Shown here piece by piece: positions 1 to 10,100 of a DNA stretch of 64,000 nt. Source of the DNA: Climacium dendroides (taxonomy: Eukaryota > Streptophyta > Bryopsida > Hypnales > Climaciaceae); contig CATNNA010000006.1 of assembly GCA_950106755.1 (NCBI GenBank), positions 1,426,001 through 1,490,000 on the forward strand. The letters are read 5' to 3'. The notes below the pieces were generated by a model that saw nothing but the letters and a program-made list of their open reading frames with translations, was not told the DNA's origin and searched no databases. How positions within the stretch are numbered: position 1 is the stretch's first letter; each line of letters begins with the position of its first letter. The translations under genes and the position numbers were made by a program.

Positions 1-12
1 TTATATCGGTTT

Positions 13-28
13 GACGTGCAAGCATGTC
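13..28. other. Imperfect dyad in the conserved core (GACGTGC-AA-GCATGTC)
   Basis: Two 7-bp arms are separated by AA and are complementary except at one position, where G in the left arm faces T in the right. Allowing one extra C, the symmetry extends outward to TTTG on the left and CAAA on the right. The site repeats at offset 13-28 of each monomer. A two-base loop is too tight for a stable RNA hairpin, so a dimeric DNA-binding-protein site is the more natural reading, but no factor is identified. It contains an ACGT core like many bZIP sites; that resemblance is weak evidence. Confidence 0.55.
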
Positions 29-42
29 CAAAAACGTAACAA

Positions 43-57
43 ACAAGTTGCAATTGT
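43..57. other. Second near-palindrome in the core (ACAAG-TTGCAA-TTGT)
   Basis: TTGCAA at 48-53 is a perfect 6-bp palindrome. It is flanked by ACAA and TTGT, which are complementary if the extra G at 47 is skipped. CAATTG at 51-56 is a second, overlapping palindrome. The element recurs at the same offset in nearly all units. The AAGTCGC form (for example around 51755) changes the base just before GCAA and so breaks the TTGCAA palindrome. A binding function is speculative; short palindromes are common in AT-rich DNA. Confidence 0.35.
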
Positions 58-202
58 TCAAAATAATTAGGATTCATGGAAAAACATAACTTTAAGACAA
101 ACCAGTCTATTGCTTTCCTACAGTGTCTTCTTCATTTGATATGGATTTCAAAACAAATACTCTAGAAATCATGCTGTATTTAATAAAACCCAAACCAATA
201 AA

Positions 203-404
203 TTATATCGGTTTGACGTGCAAGCATGTCCAAAAACGTAACACACAAGTTGCAATTGTTCAAAATAATTAGGATTCATGGAAAAACTTAACTTGAAGAC
301 AAACCAGTCTATTGCTTTCCTACAGTGTCTTCTTCATTTGATATGGATTTCAAAACAAATACTCTAGAAATCATGCTGTATTTAATAAAACCCAAACCAA
401 TAAA
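203..404 (+). repeat. Reference monomer, type A
   Basis: This is a typical type A unit. Offsets 1-66 form the conserved core. Then come GGATTCATGG (offsets 70-79), CTTAACTTGAAGACAAACC, AGTCTATTGCTTTCCTACAG, TGTCTTCTTCATTTGATATG, GATTTCAAAACAAATACTC, TAGAAATCATGCTGTATTTA and ATAAAACCCAAACCAATAAA. Type A is the commonest form in the first 7.9 kb and occurs throughout the window. It carries an XbaI site (TCTAGA). A sub-form with GAATTC in place of GGATTC gains an EcoRI site, for example in the unit at 405. Another common sub-form has AACAAAC in the core plus AAACATAACTTTAAG, as in the unit at 1. Confidence 0.95.
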
Positions 405-1414
405 TTATATCGGTTTGACGTGCAAGCATGTCCAAAAACGTAACACACAAGTTGCAATTGTTCAAAATAATTAGAATTCATGGAAAAACTTAACTTGAAG
501 ACAAACCAGTCTATTGCTTTCCTACAGTGTCTTCTTCATTTGATATGGATTTCAAAACAAATACTCTAGAAATCATGCTGTATTTAATACAAACCAAACC
601 AATAAATTATATCGGTTTGACGTGCAAGCATGTCCAAAAACGTAACACACAAGTTGCAATTGTTCAAAATAATTAGGATTCATGGAAAAACTTAACTTGA
701 AGACAAACCAGTCTATTGCTTTCCTACAGTGTCTTCTTCATTTGATATGGATTTCAAAACAAATACTCTAGAAATCATGCTGTATTTAATAAAACCCAAA
801 CCAATAAATTATATCGGTTTGACGTGCAAGCATGTCCAAAAACGTAACACACAAGTTGCAATTGTTCAAAATAATTAGAATTCATGGAAAAACTTAACTT
901 GAAGACAAACCAGTCTATTGCTTTCCTACAGTGTCTTCTTCATTTGATATGGATTTCAAAACAAATACTCTAGAAATCATGCTGTATTTAATAAAACCCA
1001 AACCAATAAATTATATCGGTTTGACGTGCAAGCATGTCCAAAAACGTAACACACAAGTTGCAATTGTTCAAAATAATTAGGATTCATGGAAAAACTTAAC
1101 TTGAGGACAAACCAGTCTATTGCTTTCCTACAGTGTCTTCTTCATTTGATATGGATTTCAAAACAAATACTCTAGAAATCATGCTGTATTTAATAAAACC
1201 CAAACCAATAAATTATATCGGTTTGACGTGCAAGCATGTCCAAAAACGTAACACACAAGTTGCAATTGTTCAAAATAATTAGGATTCATGGAAAAACTTA
1301 ACTTGAAGACAAACCAGTCTATTGCTTTCCTACAGTGTCTTCTTCATTTGATATGGATTTCAAAACAAATACTCTAGAAATCATGCTGTATTTAATAAAA
1401 CCCAAACCAATAAA

Positions 1415-1616
1415 TTATATCGGTTTGACGTGCAAGCATGTCCAAAAACGTAACACACAAGTTGCAATTGTTCAAAATAATTAGAATTCATGGAAATACT
1501 TAATTATAAGACAACCCAGCCTATTGCTTTCATACATTGTCTTTGACATTTGAAATGGATTTCAAAACAAATACTCTAGAAAATCATGCTGTATTTAATA
1601 AAACCAAACCAATAAA
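1415..1616 (+). repeat. Type B monomer, early form
   Basis: Type B is the most divergent class in zone I. It has GGAAATACTTAATTATAAG, ACAACCCAGCC, TTTCATACATTGTC and TTTGACATTTGAAATGG in place of the type A bases at the same offsets, with no change in length. The tail has a compensating pair: one extra A in AGAAAATC and one missing C in AAAACCAAACC, so the unit stays 202 bp. The ATTATAAG spelling is confined to the left of the window (units at 1415, 3031 and 4849); elsewhere type B reads ATTTTAAG. Confidence 0.92.
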
Positions 1617-3232
1617 TTATATCGGTTTGACGTGCAAGCATGTCCAAAAACGTAACAAACAAGTTGCAATTGTTCAAAATAATTAGGATTCATGGAAAAA
1701 CATAACTTTAAGACAAACCAGTCTATTGCTTTCCTACAGTGTCTTCTTCATTTGATATGGATTTCAAAACAAATACTCTAGAAATCATGCTGTATTTAAT
1801 AAAACCCAAACCAATAAATTATATCGGTTTGACGTGCAAGCATGTCCAAAAACGTAACACACAAGTTGCAATTGTTCAAAATAATTAGGATTCATGGAAA
1901 AACTTAACTTGAAGACAAACCAGTCTATTGCTTTCCTACAGTGTCTTCTTCATTTGATATGGATTTCAAAACAAATACTCTAGAAATCATGCTGTATTTA
2001 ATAAAACCCAAACCAATAAATTATATCGGTTTGACGTGCAAGCATGTCCAAAAACGTAACACACAAGTTGCAATTGTTCAAAATAATTAGAATTCATGGA
2101 AAAACTTAACTTGAAGACAAACCAGTCTATTGCTTTCCTACAGTGTCTTCTTCATTTGATATGGATTTCAAAACAAATACTCTAGAAATCATGCTGTATT
2201 TAATACAAACCAAACCAATAAATTATATCGGTTTGACGTGCAAGCATGTCCAAAAACGTAACACACAAGTTGCAATTGTTCAAAATAATTAGGATTCATG
2301 GAAAAACTTAACTTGAAGACAAACCAGTCTATTGCTTTCCTACAGTGTCTTCTTCATTTGATATGGATTTCAAAACAAATACTCTAGAAATCATGCTGTA
2401 TTTAATAAAACCCAAACCAATAAATTATATCGGTTTGACGTGCAAGCATGTCCAAAAACGTAACACACAAGTTGCAATTGTTCAAAATAATTAGAATTCA
2501 TGGAAAAACTTAACTTGAAGACAAACCAGTCTATTGCTTTCCTACAGTGTCTTCTTCATTTGATATGGATTTCAAAACAAATACTCTAGAAATCATGCTG
2601 TATTTAATAAAACCCAAACCAATAAATTATATCGGTTTGACGTGCAAGCATGTCCAAAAACGTAACACACAAGTTGCAATTGTTCAAAATAATTAGGATT
2701 CATGGAAAAACTTAACTTGAGGACAAACCAGTCTATTGCTTTCCTACAGTGTCTTCTTCATTTGATATGGATTTCAAAACAAATACTCTAGAAATCATGC
2801 TGTATTTAATAAAACCCAAACCAATAAATTATATCGGTTTGACGTGCAAGCATGTCCAAAAACGTAACACACAAGTTGCAATTGTTCAAAATAATTAGAA
2901 TTCATGGAAAAACTTAACTTGAAGACAAACCAGTCTATTGCTTTCCTACAGTGTCTTCTTCATTTGATATGGATTTCAAAACAAATACTCTAGAAATCAT
3001 GCTGTATTTAATAAAACCCAAACCAATAAATTATATCGGTTTGACGTGCAAGCATGTCCAAAAACGTAACACACAAGTTGCAATTGTTCAAAATAATTAG
3101 AATTCATGGAAATACTTAATTATAAGACAACCCAGCCTATTGCTTTCATACATTGTCTTTGACATTTGAAATGGATTTCAAAACAAATACTCTAGAAAAT
3201 CATGCTGTATTTAATAAAACCAAACCAATAAA
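1617..3232 (+). repeat. 8-mer HOR, copy 2 (1,616 bp), nearly identical to copy 1
   Basis: Unit by unit this matches the preceding block. The only difference I found by eye is in unit 7, where G at 1283 corresponds to A at 2899, turning GGATTC into GAATTC. One mismatch in 1,616 bp is far less than the difference between neighbouring monomers within a copy, so the 8-mer, not the monomer, was the last unit duplicated here. An assembly duplication would give the same picture. Confidence 0.92.
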
Positions 3233-5050
3233 TTATATCGGTTTGACGTGCAAGCATGTCCAAAAACGTAACAAACAAGTTGCAATTGTTCAAAATAATT
3301 AGGATTCATGGAAAAACATAACTTTAAGACAAACCAGTCTATTGCTTTCCTACAGTGTCTTCTTCATTTGATATGGATTTCAAAACAAATACTCTAGAAA
3401 TCATGCTGTATTTAATAAAACCCAAACCAATAAATTATATCGGTTTGACGTGCAAGCATGTCCAAAAACGTAACACACAAGTTGCAATTGTTCAAAATAA
3501 TTAGGATTCATGGAAAAACTTAACTTGAAGACAAACCAGTCTATTGCTTTCCTACAGTGTCTTCTTCATTTGATATGGATTTCAAAACAAATACTCTAGA
3601 AATCATGCTGTATTTAATAAAACCCAAACCAATAAATTATATCGGTTTGACGTGCAAGCATGTCCAAAAACGTAACACACAAGTTGCAATTGTTCAAAAT
3701 AATTAGGATTCATGGAAAAACTTAACTTGAGGACAAACCAGTCTATTGCTTTCCTACAGTGTCTTCTTCATTTGATATGGATTTCAAAACAAATACTCTA
3801 GAAATCGTGCTGTATTTAATACAAACCAAACCAATAAATTATATCGGTTTGACGTGCAAGCATGTCCAAAAACGTAACACACAAGTTGCAATTGTTCAAA
3901 ATAATTAGGATTCATGGAAAAACTTAACTTTAAGACAAACCAGCCTATTGCTTTCCTACACTGTCTTCTACATTTGAAATGGATTTCAAAACAAATACTC
4001 TAAAAATCATGCTGTATTTAATAAAACCCAAACCAATAAATTATATCGGTTTGACGTGCAAGCATGTCCAAAAACGTAACACACAAGTTGCAATTGTTCA
4101 AAATAATTAGGATTCATGGAAAAACTTAACTTTAAGACAACCTAGTCTATTGCTTTCGTACAGTGTCTTCTTCATTTGATATGGATTTCAAAACAAATAC
4201 TCTAGAAATCATGCTGTATTTAATAAAACCCAAACCAATAAATTATATCGGTTTGACGTGCAAGCATGTCCAAAAACGTAACACACAAGTTGCAATTGTT
4301 CAAAATAATTAGGATTCATGGAAAAACTTAACTTTAAGACAACCTAGTCTATTGCTTTCATACAGTGTCTTCTTTATTTGATATGGATTTCAAAACAAAT
4401 ACTCTAGAAATCATGCTGTATTTAATAAAACCCAAACCAATAAATTATATCGGTTTGACGTGCAAGCATGTCCAAAAACGTAACACACAAGTTGCAATTG
4501 TTCAAAATAATTAGGATTCATGGAAAAACTTAACTTGAGGACAAACCAGTCTATTGCTTTCCTACAGTGTCTTCTTCATTTGATATGGATTTCAAAACAA
4601 ATACTCTAGAAATCATGCTGTATTTAATAAAACCCAAACCAATAAATTATATCGGTTTGACGTGCAAGCATGTCCAAAAACGTAACACACAAGTTGCAAT
4701 TGTTCAAAATAATTAGAATTCATGGAAAAACTTAACTTGAAGACAAACCAGTCTATTGCTTTCCTACAGTGTCTTCTTCATTTGATATGGATTTCAAAAC
4801 AAATACTCTAGAAATCATGCTGTATTTAATAAAACCCAAACCAATAAATTATATCGGTTTGACGTGCAAGCATGTCCAAAAACGTAACACACAAGTTGCA
4901 ATTGTTCAAAATAATTAGAATTCATGGAAATACTTAATTATAAGACAACCCAGCCTATTGCTTTCATACGTTGTCTTTGACATTTGAAATGGATTTCAAA
5001 ACAAATACTCTAGAAAATCATGCTGTATTTAATAAAACCAAACCAATAAA
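3233..5050 (+). repeat. 9-mer variant HOR (1,818 bp)
   Basis: It opens with the same AACAAAC/AAACATAAC unit as the two 8-mers and closes with the same early type B unit (4849, here with CATACGTTGTC), but the interior differs. Unit 3637 has TTGAGGAC with ATCGTGCTG and AATACAAACC. Unit 3839 has ACACTGTCTTCTACATTTG and CTCTAAAAATC. Units 4041 and 4243 have ACAACCTAGTC. The CTACACTGTCTTCTACATTTG and CCTAGTC forms link this block to zone II. It looks like an 8-mer family member altered by local insertion and replacement of monomers. Confidence 0.85.
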
Positions 5051-5252
5051 TTATATCGGTTTGACGTGCAAGCATGTCCAAAAACGTAACAAACAAGTTG
5101 CAATTGTTCAAAATAATTAGGATTCATGGAAAAACATAACTTTAAGACAAACCAGTCTATTGCTTTCCTACAGTGTCTTCTTCATTTGATATGGATTTCA
5201 AAACAAATACTCTAGAAATCATGCTGTATTTAATAAAACCCAAACCAATAAA

Positions 5253-6464
5253 TTATATCGGTTTGACGTGCAAGCATGTCCAAAAACGTAACACACAAGT
5301 TGCAATTGTTCAAAATAATTAGGATTCATGGAAAAACTTAACTTGAAGACAAACCAGTCTATTGCTTTCCTACAGTGTCTTCTTCATTTGATATGGATTT
5401 CAAAACAAATACTCTAGAAATCATGCTGTATTTAATAAAACCCAAACCAATAAATTATATCGGTTTGACGTGCAAGCATGTCCAAAAACGTAACACACAA
5501 GTTGCAATTGTTCAAAATAATTAGGATTCATGGAAAAACTTAACTTGAGGACAAACCAGTCTATTGCTTTCCTACAGTGTCTTCTTCATTTGATATGGAT
5601 TTCAAAACAAATACTCTAGAAATCGTGCTGTATTTAATACAAACCAAACCAATAAATTATATCGGTTTGACGTGCAAGCATGTCCAAAAACGTAACACAC
5701 AAGTTGCAATTGTTCAAAATAATTAGGATTCATGGAAAAACTTAACTTGAAGACAAACCAGTCTATTGCTTTCCTACAGTGTCTTCTTCATTTGATATGG
5801 ATTTCAAAACAAATACTCTAGAAATCATGCTGTATTTAATAAAACCCAAACCAATAAATTATATCGGTTTGACGTGCAAGCATGTCCAAAAACGTAACAC
5901 ACAAGTTGCAATTGTTCAAAATAATTAGGATTCATGGAAAAACTTAACTTGAGGACAAACCAGTCTATTGCTTTCCTACAGTGTCTTCTTCATTTGATAT
6001 GGATTTCAAAACAAATACTCTAGAAATCGTGCTGTATTTAATACAAACCAAACCAATAAATTATATCGGTTTGACGTGCAAGCATGTCCAAAAACGTAAC
6101 ACACAAGTTGCAATTGTTCAAAATAATTAGGATTCATGGAAAAACTTAACTTGAAGACAAACCAGTCTATTGCTTTCCTACAGTGTCTTCTTCATTTGAT
6201 ATGGATTTCAAAACAAATACTCTAGAAATCATGCTGTATTTAATAAAACCCAAACCAATAAATTATATCGGTTTGACGTGCAAGCATGTCCAAAAACGTA
6301 ACACACAAGTTGCAATTGTTCAAAATAATTAGGATTCATGGAAAAACTTAACTTGAGGACAAACCAGTCTATTGCTTTCCTACAGTGTCTTCTTCATTTG
6401 ATATGGATTTCAAAACAAATACTCTAGAAATCGTGCTGTATTTAATACAAACCAAACCAATAAA
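5253..6464 (+). repeat. Dimer HOR, 404 bp, three tandem copies
   Basis: Units at 5253, 5657 and 6061 are type A (TTGAAGAC, ATCATGCTG, AATAAAACCC). Units at 5455, 5859 and 6263 are type A2 (TTGAGGAC, ATCGTGCTG, AATACAAACC). By eye the three 404-bp pairs are identical. The pair occurs again at 7071 (A2) and 7273 (A, with AAAATCC). This is the shortest higher-order period in zone I and indicates a very recent two-monomer expansion. Confidence 0.9.
5455..5656 (+). repeat. Type A2 monomer (TTGAGGAC / ATCGTGCTG / AATACAAACC)
   Basis: This unit differs from type A at three linked places: AAG to AGG in CTTGAGGAC, ATCATG to ATCGTG near the 3' end, and AATAAAACCC to AATACAAACC in the tail. ATCGTG adds a fourth CpG outside the conserved core. 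The three changes usually travel together at 3637, 5859, 6263 and 7071. Units with TTGAGGAC alone (1011, 2627, 4445) or AATACAAACC alone (405, 2021) suggest recombination among them. Confidence 0.88.
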
Positions 6465-9400
6465 TTATATCGGTTTGACGTGCAAGCATGTCCAAAAACG
6501 TAACACACAAGTTGCAATTGTTCAAAATAATTAGGATTCATGGAAAAACTTAACTTGAAGACAAACCAGTCTATTGCTTTCCTACAGTGTCTTCTTCATT
6601 TGATATGGATTTCAAAACAAATACTCTAGAAATCATGCTGTATTTAATAAAACCCAAACCAATAAATTATATCGGTTTGACGTGCAAGCATGTCCAAAAA
6701 CGTAACACACAAGTTGCAATTGTTCAAAATAATTAGAATTCATGGAAAAACTTAACTTTAAGACAAACCAGTCTATTGCTTTCCTACAGTGTCTTCTTCA
6801 TTTGATATGGATTTCAAAACAAATACTCTAGAAATCATGCTGTATTTAATAAAACCCAAACCAATAAATTATATCGGTTTGACGTGCAAGCATGTCCAAA
6901 AACGTAACACACAAGTTGCAATTGTTCAAAATAATTAGGATTCATGGAAAAACTTAACTTGAAGACAAACCAGTCTATTGCTTTCCTACAGTGTCTTCTT
7001 CATTTGATATGGATTTCAAAACAAATACTCTAGAAATCATGCTGTATTTAATAAAACCCAAACCAATAAATTATATCGGTTTGACGTGCAAGCATGTCCA
7101 AAAACGTAACACACAAGTTGCAATTGTTCAAAATAATTAGGATTCATGGAAAAACTTAACTTGAGGACAAACCAGTCTATTGCTTTCCTACAGTGTCTTC
7201 TTCATTTGATATGGATTTCAAAACAAATACTCTAGAAATCGTGCTGTATTTAATACAAACCAAACCAATAAATTATATCGGTTTGACGTGCAAGCATGTC
7301 CAAAAACGTAACACACAAGTTGCAATTGTTCAAAATAATTAGGATTCATGGAAAAACTTAACTTGAAGACAAACCAGTCTATTGCTTTCCTACAGTGTCT
7401 TCTTCATTTGATATGGATTTCAAAACAAATACTCTAGAAATCATGCTGTATTTAATAAAATCCAAACCAATAAATTATATCGGTTTGACGTGCAAGCATG
7501 TCCAAAAACGTAACACACAAGTTGCAATTGTTCAAAATAATTAGAATTCATGGAAAAACTTAACTTGAGGACAAACCAGTCTATTGCTTTCCTATAGTGT
7601 CTTCTTCATTTGATATGGATTTCAAAACAAATACTCTAGAAATCATGCTGTATTTAATAAAACCCAAACCAATAAATTATATCGGTTTGACGTGCAAGCA
7701 TGTCCAAAAACGTAACACACAAGTTGCAATTGTTCAAAATAATTAGAATTCATGGAAATACTTAATTTTAAGACAACCCAGCCTATTGCTTTCATACATT
7801 GTCTTTGACATTTGAAATGGATTTCAAAACAAATACTCTAGAAATCGTGCTGTATTTAATACAAACCAAACCAATAAATTATATCGGTTTGACGTGCAAG
7901 CATGTCCAAAAACGTAACACACAAGTTGCAATTGTTCAAATAATTAGGATTCATGGAAAAACTTAACTTTAAGACAAACCAGCCTATTGCTTTCCTACAC
8001 TGTCTTCTACATTTGAAATGGATTTCAAAACAAATACTCTAGAAATCATGCTGTATTTAATAAAACCCAAACCAATAAATTATATCGGTTTGACGTGCAA
8101 GCATGTCCAAAAACGTAACACACAAGTTGCAATTGTTCAAAATAATTAGGATTCATGGAAAAACTTAACTTTAAGACAACCTAGTCTATTGCTTTCCTAC
8201 AGTGTCTTCTTCATTTGATATGGATTTCAAAACAAATACTCTAGAAAATCATGCTGTATTTAATAAAATCCAAACCAATAAATTATATCGGTTTGACGTG
8301 CAAGCATGTCCAAAAACGTAACACACAAGTTGCAATTGTTCAAAATAATTAGGATTCATGGAAAAACTTAACTTTAAGACAACCTAGTCTATTGCTTTCA
8401 TACAGTGTCTTCTTCATTTGATATGGATTTCAAAACAAATACTCTAGAAATCATGCTGTATTTAATAAAACCCAAACCAATAAATTATATCGGTTTGACG
8501 TGCAAGCATGTCCAAAAACGTAACACACAAGTTGCAATTGTTCAAAATAATTAGGATTCATCGAAAAACTTAACTTTAAGACAACCTAGTCTATTGCTTT
8601 CATACAGTGTCTTCTTCATTTGATATGGATTTCAAAACAAATACTCTAGAAATCATGCTGTATTTAATAAAACCCAAACCAATAAATTATATCGGTTTGA
8701 CGTGCAAGCATGTCCAAAAACGTAACACACAAGTTGCAATTGTTCAAAATAATTAGGATTCATGGAAATACTTAACTTGAAGACAAACCAGTCTATTGCT
8801 TTCATACAGTGTCTTCTTCATTTGATATGGATTTCAAAACAAATACTCTAGAAAATCATGCTGTATTTAATAAAACCCAAACCAATAAATTATATCGGTT
8901 TGACGTGCAAGCATGTCCAAAAACGTAACACACAAGTTGCAATTGTTCAAAATAATTAGAATTCATGGAAAAACTTAACTTGAAGACAAACCAGTCTATT
9001 GCTTTCCTACAGTGTCTTCTTCATTTGATATGGATTTCAAAACAAATACTCTAGAAATCATGCTGTATTTAATAAAACCCAAACCAATACATTATATCGG
9101 TTTGACGTGCAAGCATGTCCAGAAACGTAACACACAAGTTGCAATTGTTCAAAATAATTAGAATTCATGGAAATACTTAATTTTAAGACAACCCAGCCTA
9201 TTGCTTTCATACATTGTCTTTGACATTTGAAATGGATTTCAAAACAAATACTCTAGAAAATCATGCTGTATTTAATAAAACCAAACCAATAAATTATATC
9301 GGTTTGACGTGCAAGCATGTCCAAAAACGTAACAAACAAGTTGCAATTGTTCAAAATAATTAGGATTCATGGAAAAACTTAACTTGAAGACAAACCAGTC

Positions 9401-9495
9401 TATTGCTTTCCTACAGTGTCTTTTTCATTTGATATGGATTTCAAAACAAATACTCTAGAAATCATGCTGTATTTAATAAAACCCAAACCAATAAA

Positions 9496-9697
9496 TTAGA
9501 TCGGTTTGACGTGCAAGCATGTCCAAAAACGTAACACACAAGTTGCAATTGTTCAAAATAATTAGGATTCATGGAAAAACTTAACTTGAAGACAAACCAG
9601 TCTATTGCTTTCCTACAGTGTCTTCTTCATTTGATATGGATTTCAAAACAAATACTCTAGAAAATCATGCTGTATTTAATAAAACCAAACCAATAAA
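9496..9697 (+). repeat. First monomer with the TTAGATCGG junction variant
   Basis: The junction between units here reads AAATTAGATCGG instead of AAATTATATCGG, creating a GATC site. I saw no such variant left of this point. To the right it becomes common (9900, 11718, 12122, 13133, 13537, 15355 and many more). It is therefore a useful marker separating the older or independent zone I family from the rest of the window. Confidence 0.8.
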
Positions 9698-9899
9698 TTA
9701 TATCGGTTTGACGTGCAAGCATGTCCAAAAACGTAACACACAAGTTGCAATTGTTCAAAATAATTAGAATTCATGGAAATACTTAATTTTAAGACAAACC
9801 AGTCTATTGCTTTCCTTCAGTGTCTTCTTCATTTGATATGGATTTCAAAACAAATACTCTAGAAATCATGCTGTATTTAATAAAACCCAAACCAATAAA
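9698..9899 (+). repeat. Hybrid monomer: type B left part, type A right part
   Basis: The left half reads GAATTCATGGAAATACTTAA and TTTTAAG, as in type B, but continues ACAAACCAGTC, TTCCTTCAGTGTC and TTCATTTGATATGG, as in type A. The switch falls between TTTTAAGACAA and ACCAGTC. The same hybrid recurs at 11920 as part of the 2,222-bp duplication, and a like unit is at 39996. It is most simply explained by gene conversion or unequal crossover inside a monomer. Confidence 0.8.
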
Positions 9900-10100
9900 T
9901 TAGATCGGTTTCACGTGCAAGCATGTCCAAAAACGTAACAAACAAGTTGCAATTGTTCAAATAATTAGGATTCATGGAAAAACTTAACTTTAAGACAAAC
10001 CAGCCTATTGCTTTCCTACACTGTCTTCTACATTTGAAATGGATTTCAAAACAAATACTCTAGAAATCATGCTGTATTTAATAAAACCCAAACCAATAAA

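Larger units (their letters stand above)
6..66. other. Conserved core segment of the monomer (first copy)
   Basis: This segment, repeated at the same offset in every unit, varies far less than the rest of the monomer. Its only common variants are AACACAC/AACAAAC and CCAAAAACG/CCAGAAACG, with a frequent T/G change just outside it at offset 5 (TTATATCGG/TTAGATCGG). All other core changes are rare and mostly shared by duplicated copies: GACATGC, GTGGAAGC, AAGTCGC, GTTCAAAAACG and TTGCTCAAAA. It contains all three consensus CpGs, at 7-8, 15-16 and 35-36. In many satellites such a low-variation window marks a protein-binding site, but it could also reflect strong homogenisation. Function is inferred only; variation was compared by eye, without a computed profile. 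Confidence 0.7.
1..1616 (+). repeat. 8-mer HOR, copy 1 (1,616 bp)
   Basis: Eight 202-bp monomers start at 1, 203, 405, 607, 809, 1011, 1213 and 1415. Markers in order: unit 1 has AACAAAC and AAACATAACTTTAAG; unit 3 has GAATTC and AATACAAACC; unit 5 has GAATTC; unit 6 has TTGAGGAC; unit 8 is type B with CTTAATTATAAG, AGAAAATC and AAAACCAAACC. The same order is repeated in the next block. The window starts exactly on a monomer boundary of my chosen phase, so the true HOR start is arbitrary and the array presumably continues to the left. Confidence 0.93.
5051..7878 (+). repeat. Zone I distal part: A/A2 monomers with dimer run
   Basis: Fourteen units. After an opening AACAAAC unit, type A and A2 alternate, ending with a GAATTC/TTGAGGAC unit (7475, CTATAGTGTC) and a type B unit at 7677. 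The 7677 unit combines a type B body with an A2 tail (ATCGTGCTG, AATACAAACC). It is the first B unit with the ATTTTAAG spelling, so it may mark the switch to the type B lineage used to the right. Confidence 0.85.
7879..10100 (+). repeat. 11-mer HOR, copy 1 (2,222 bp)
   Basis: Monomer starts are 7879, 8080, 8283, 8485, 8687, 8890, 9092, 9294, 9496, 9698 and 9900. Diagnostic markers are a 1-bp deletion (TTGTTCAAATAATT) in the first unit, CCTAGTC in the next ones, ATTCATCGAAAAAC at 8556, CCAATACATTATATCGG before 9092, CCAGAAACG at about 9119, and TTTCACGTGC in the 9900 unit. Each recurs 2,222 bp later. Two units are 203 bp through an uncompensated extra A in AGAAAATC, and two are 201 bp. Confidence 0.9.

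Noticed and set aside
110..123. Splice-acceptor-like string TTGCTTTCCTACAG.
   Set aside because: It is a pyrimidine-rich stretch ending in CAG that recurs in type A monomers. Without an open frame or donor it has no gene to serve.
185..200. Telomere-like ACCCAAACC string.
   Set aside because: It occurs as one short piece per monomer and never in tandem, and it differs from the plant and animal telomere repeats.
182..202. AATAAA strings that look like polyadenylation signals, two per monomer.
   Set aside because: They are part of the repeat tail, occur hundreds of times, and no transcript structure precedes them.
1..202. Internal sub-repeats, that is, the 202-bp unit being an older dimer of about 100 bp.
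   Set aside because: Halves of the monomer share only short AT-rich words such as ATGGA and TTCAAAA, with no consistent offset.
169..279. Minus-strand ATG open frame of 36 codons spanning the conserved core and the monomer junction, recurring in most units; the stop-free stretch is about 54 codons.
   Set aside because: In AT-rich DNA a run of this size within one 202-bp unit on two strands is expected fairly often. It ends in every monomer, has no ribosome-binding or splice context, and shows no recognisable domain. Conservation of the core is not in a codon-like pattern that I can see.
4150..4170. CENP-B box (pattern nTTCGnnnnAnnCGGGn).
   Set aside because: TTCG is almost absent from the array (seen at about 4155 and 13250 only) and is never followed by the required spacing and CGGG. 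The conserved core has no match on either strand.
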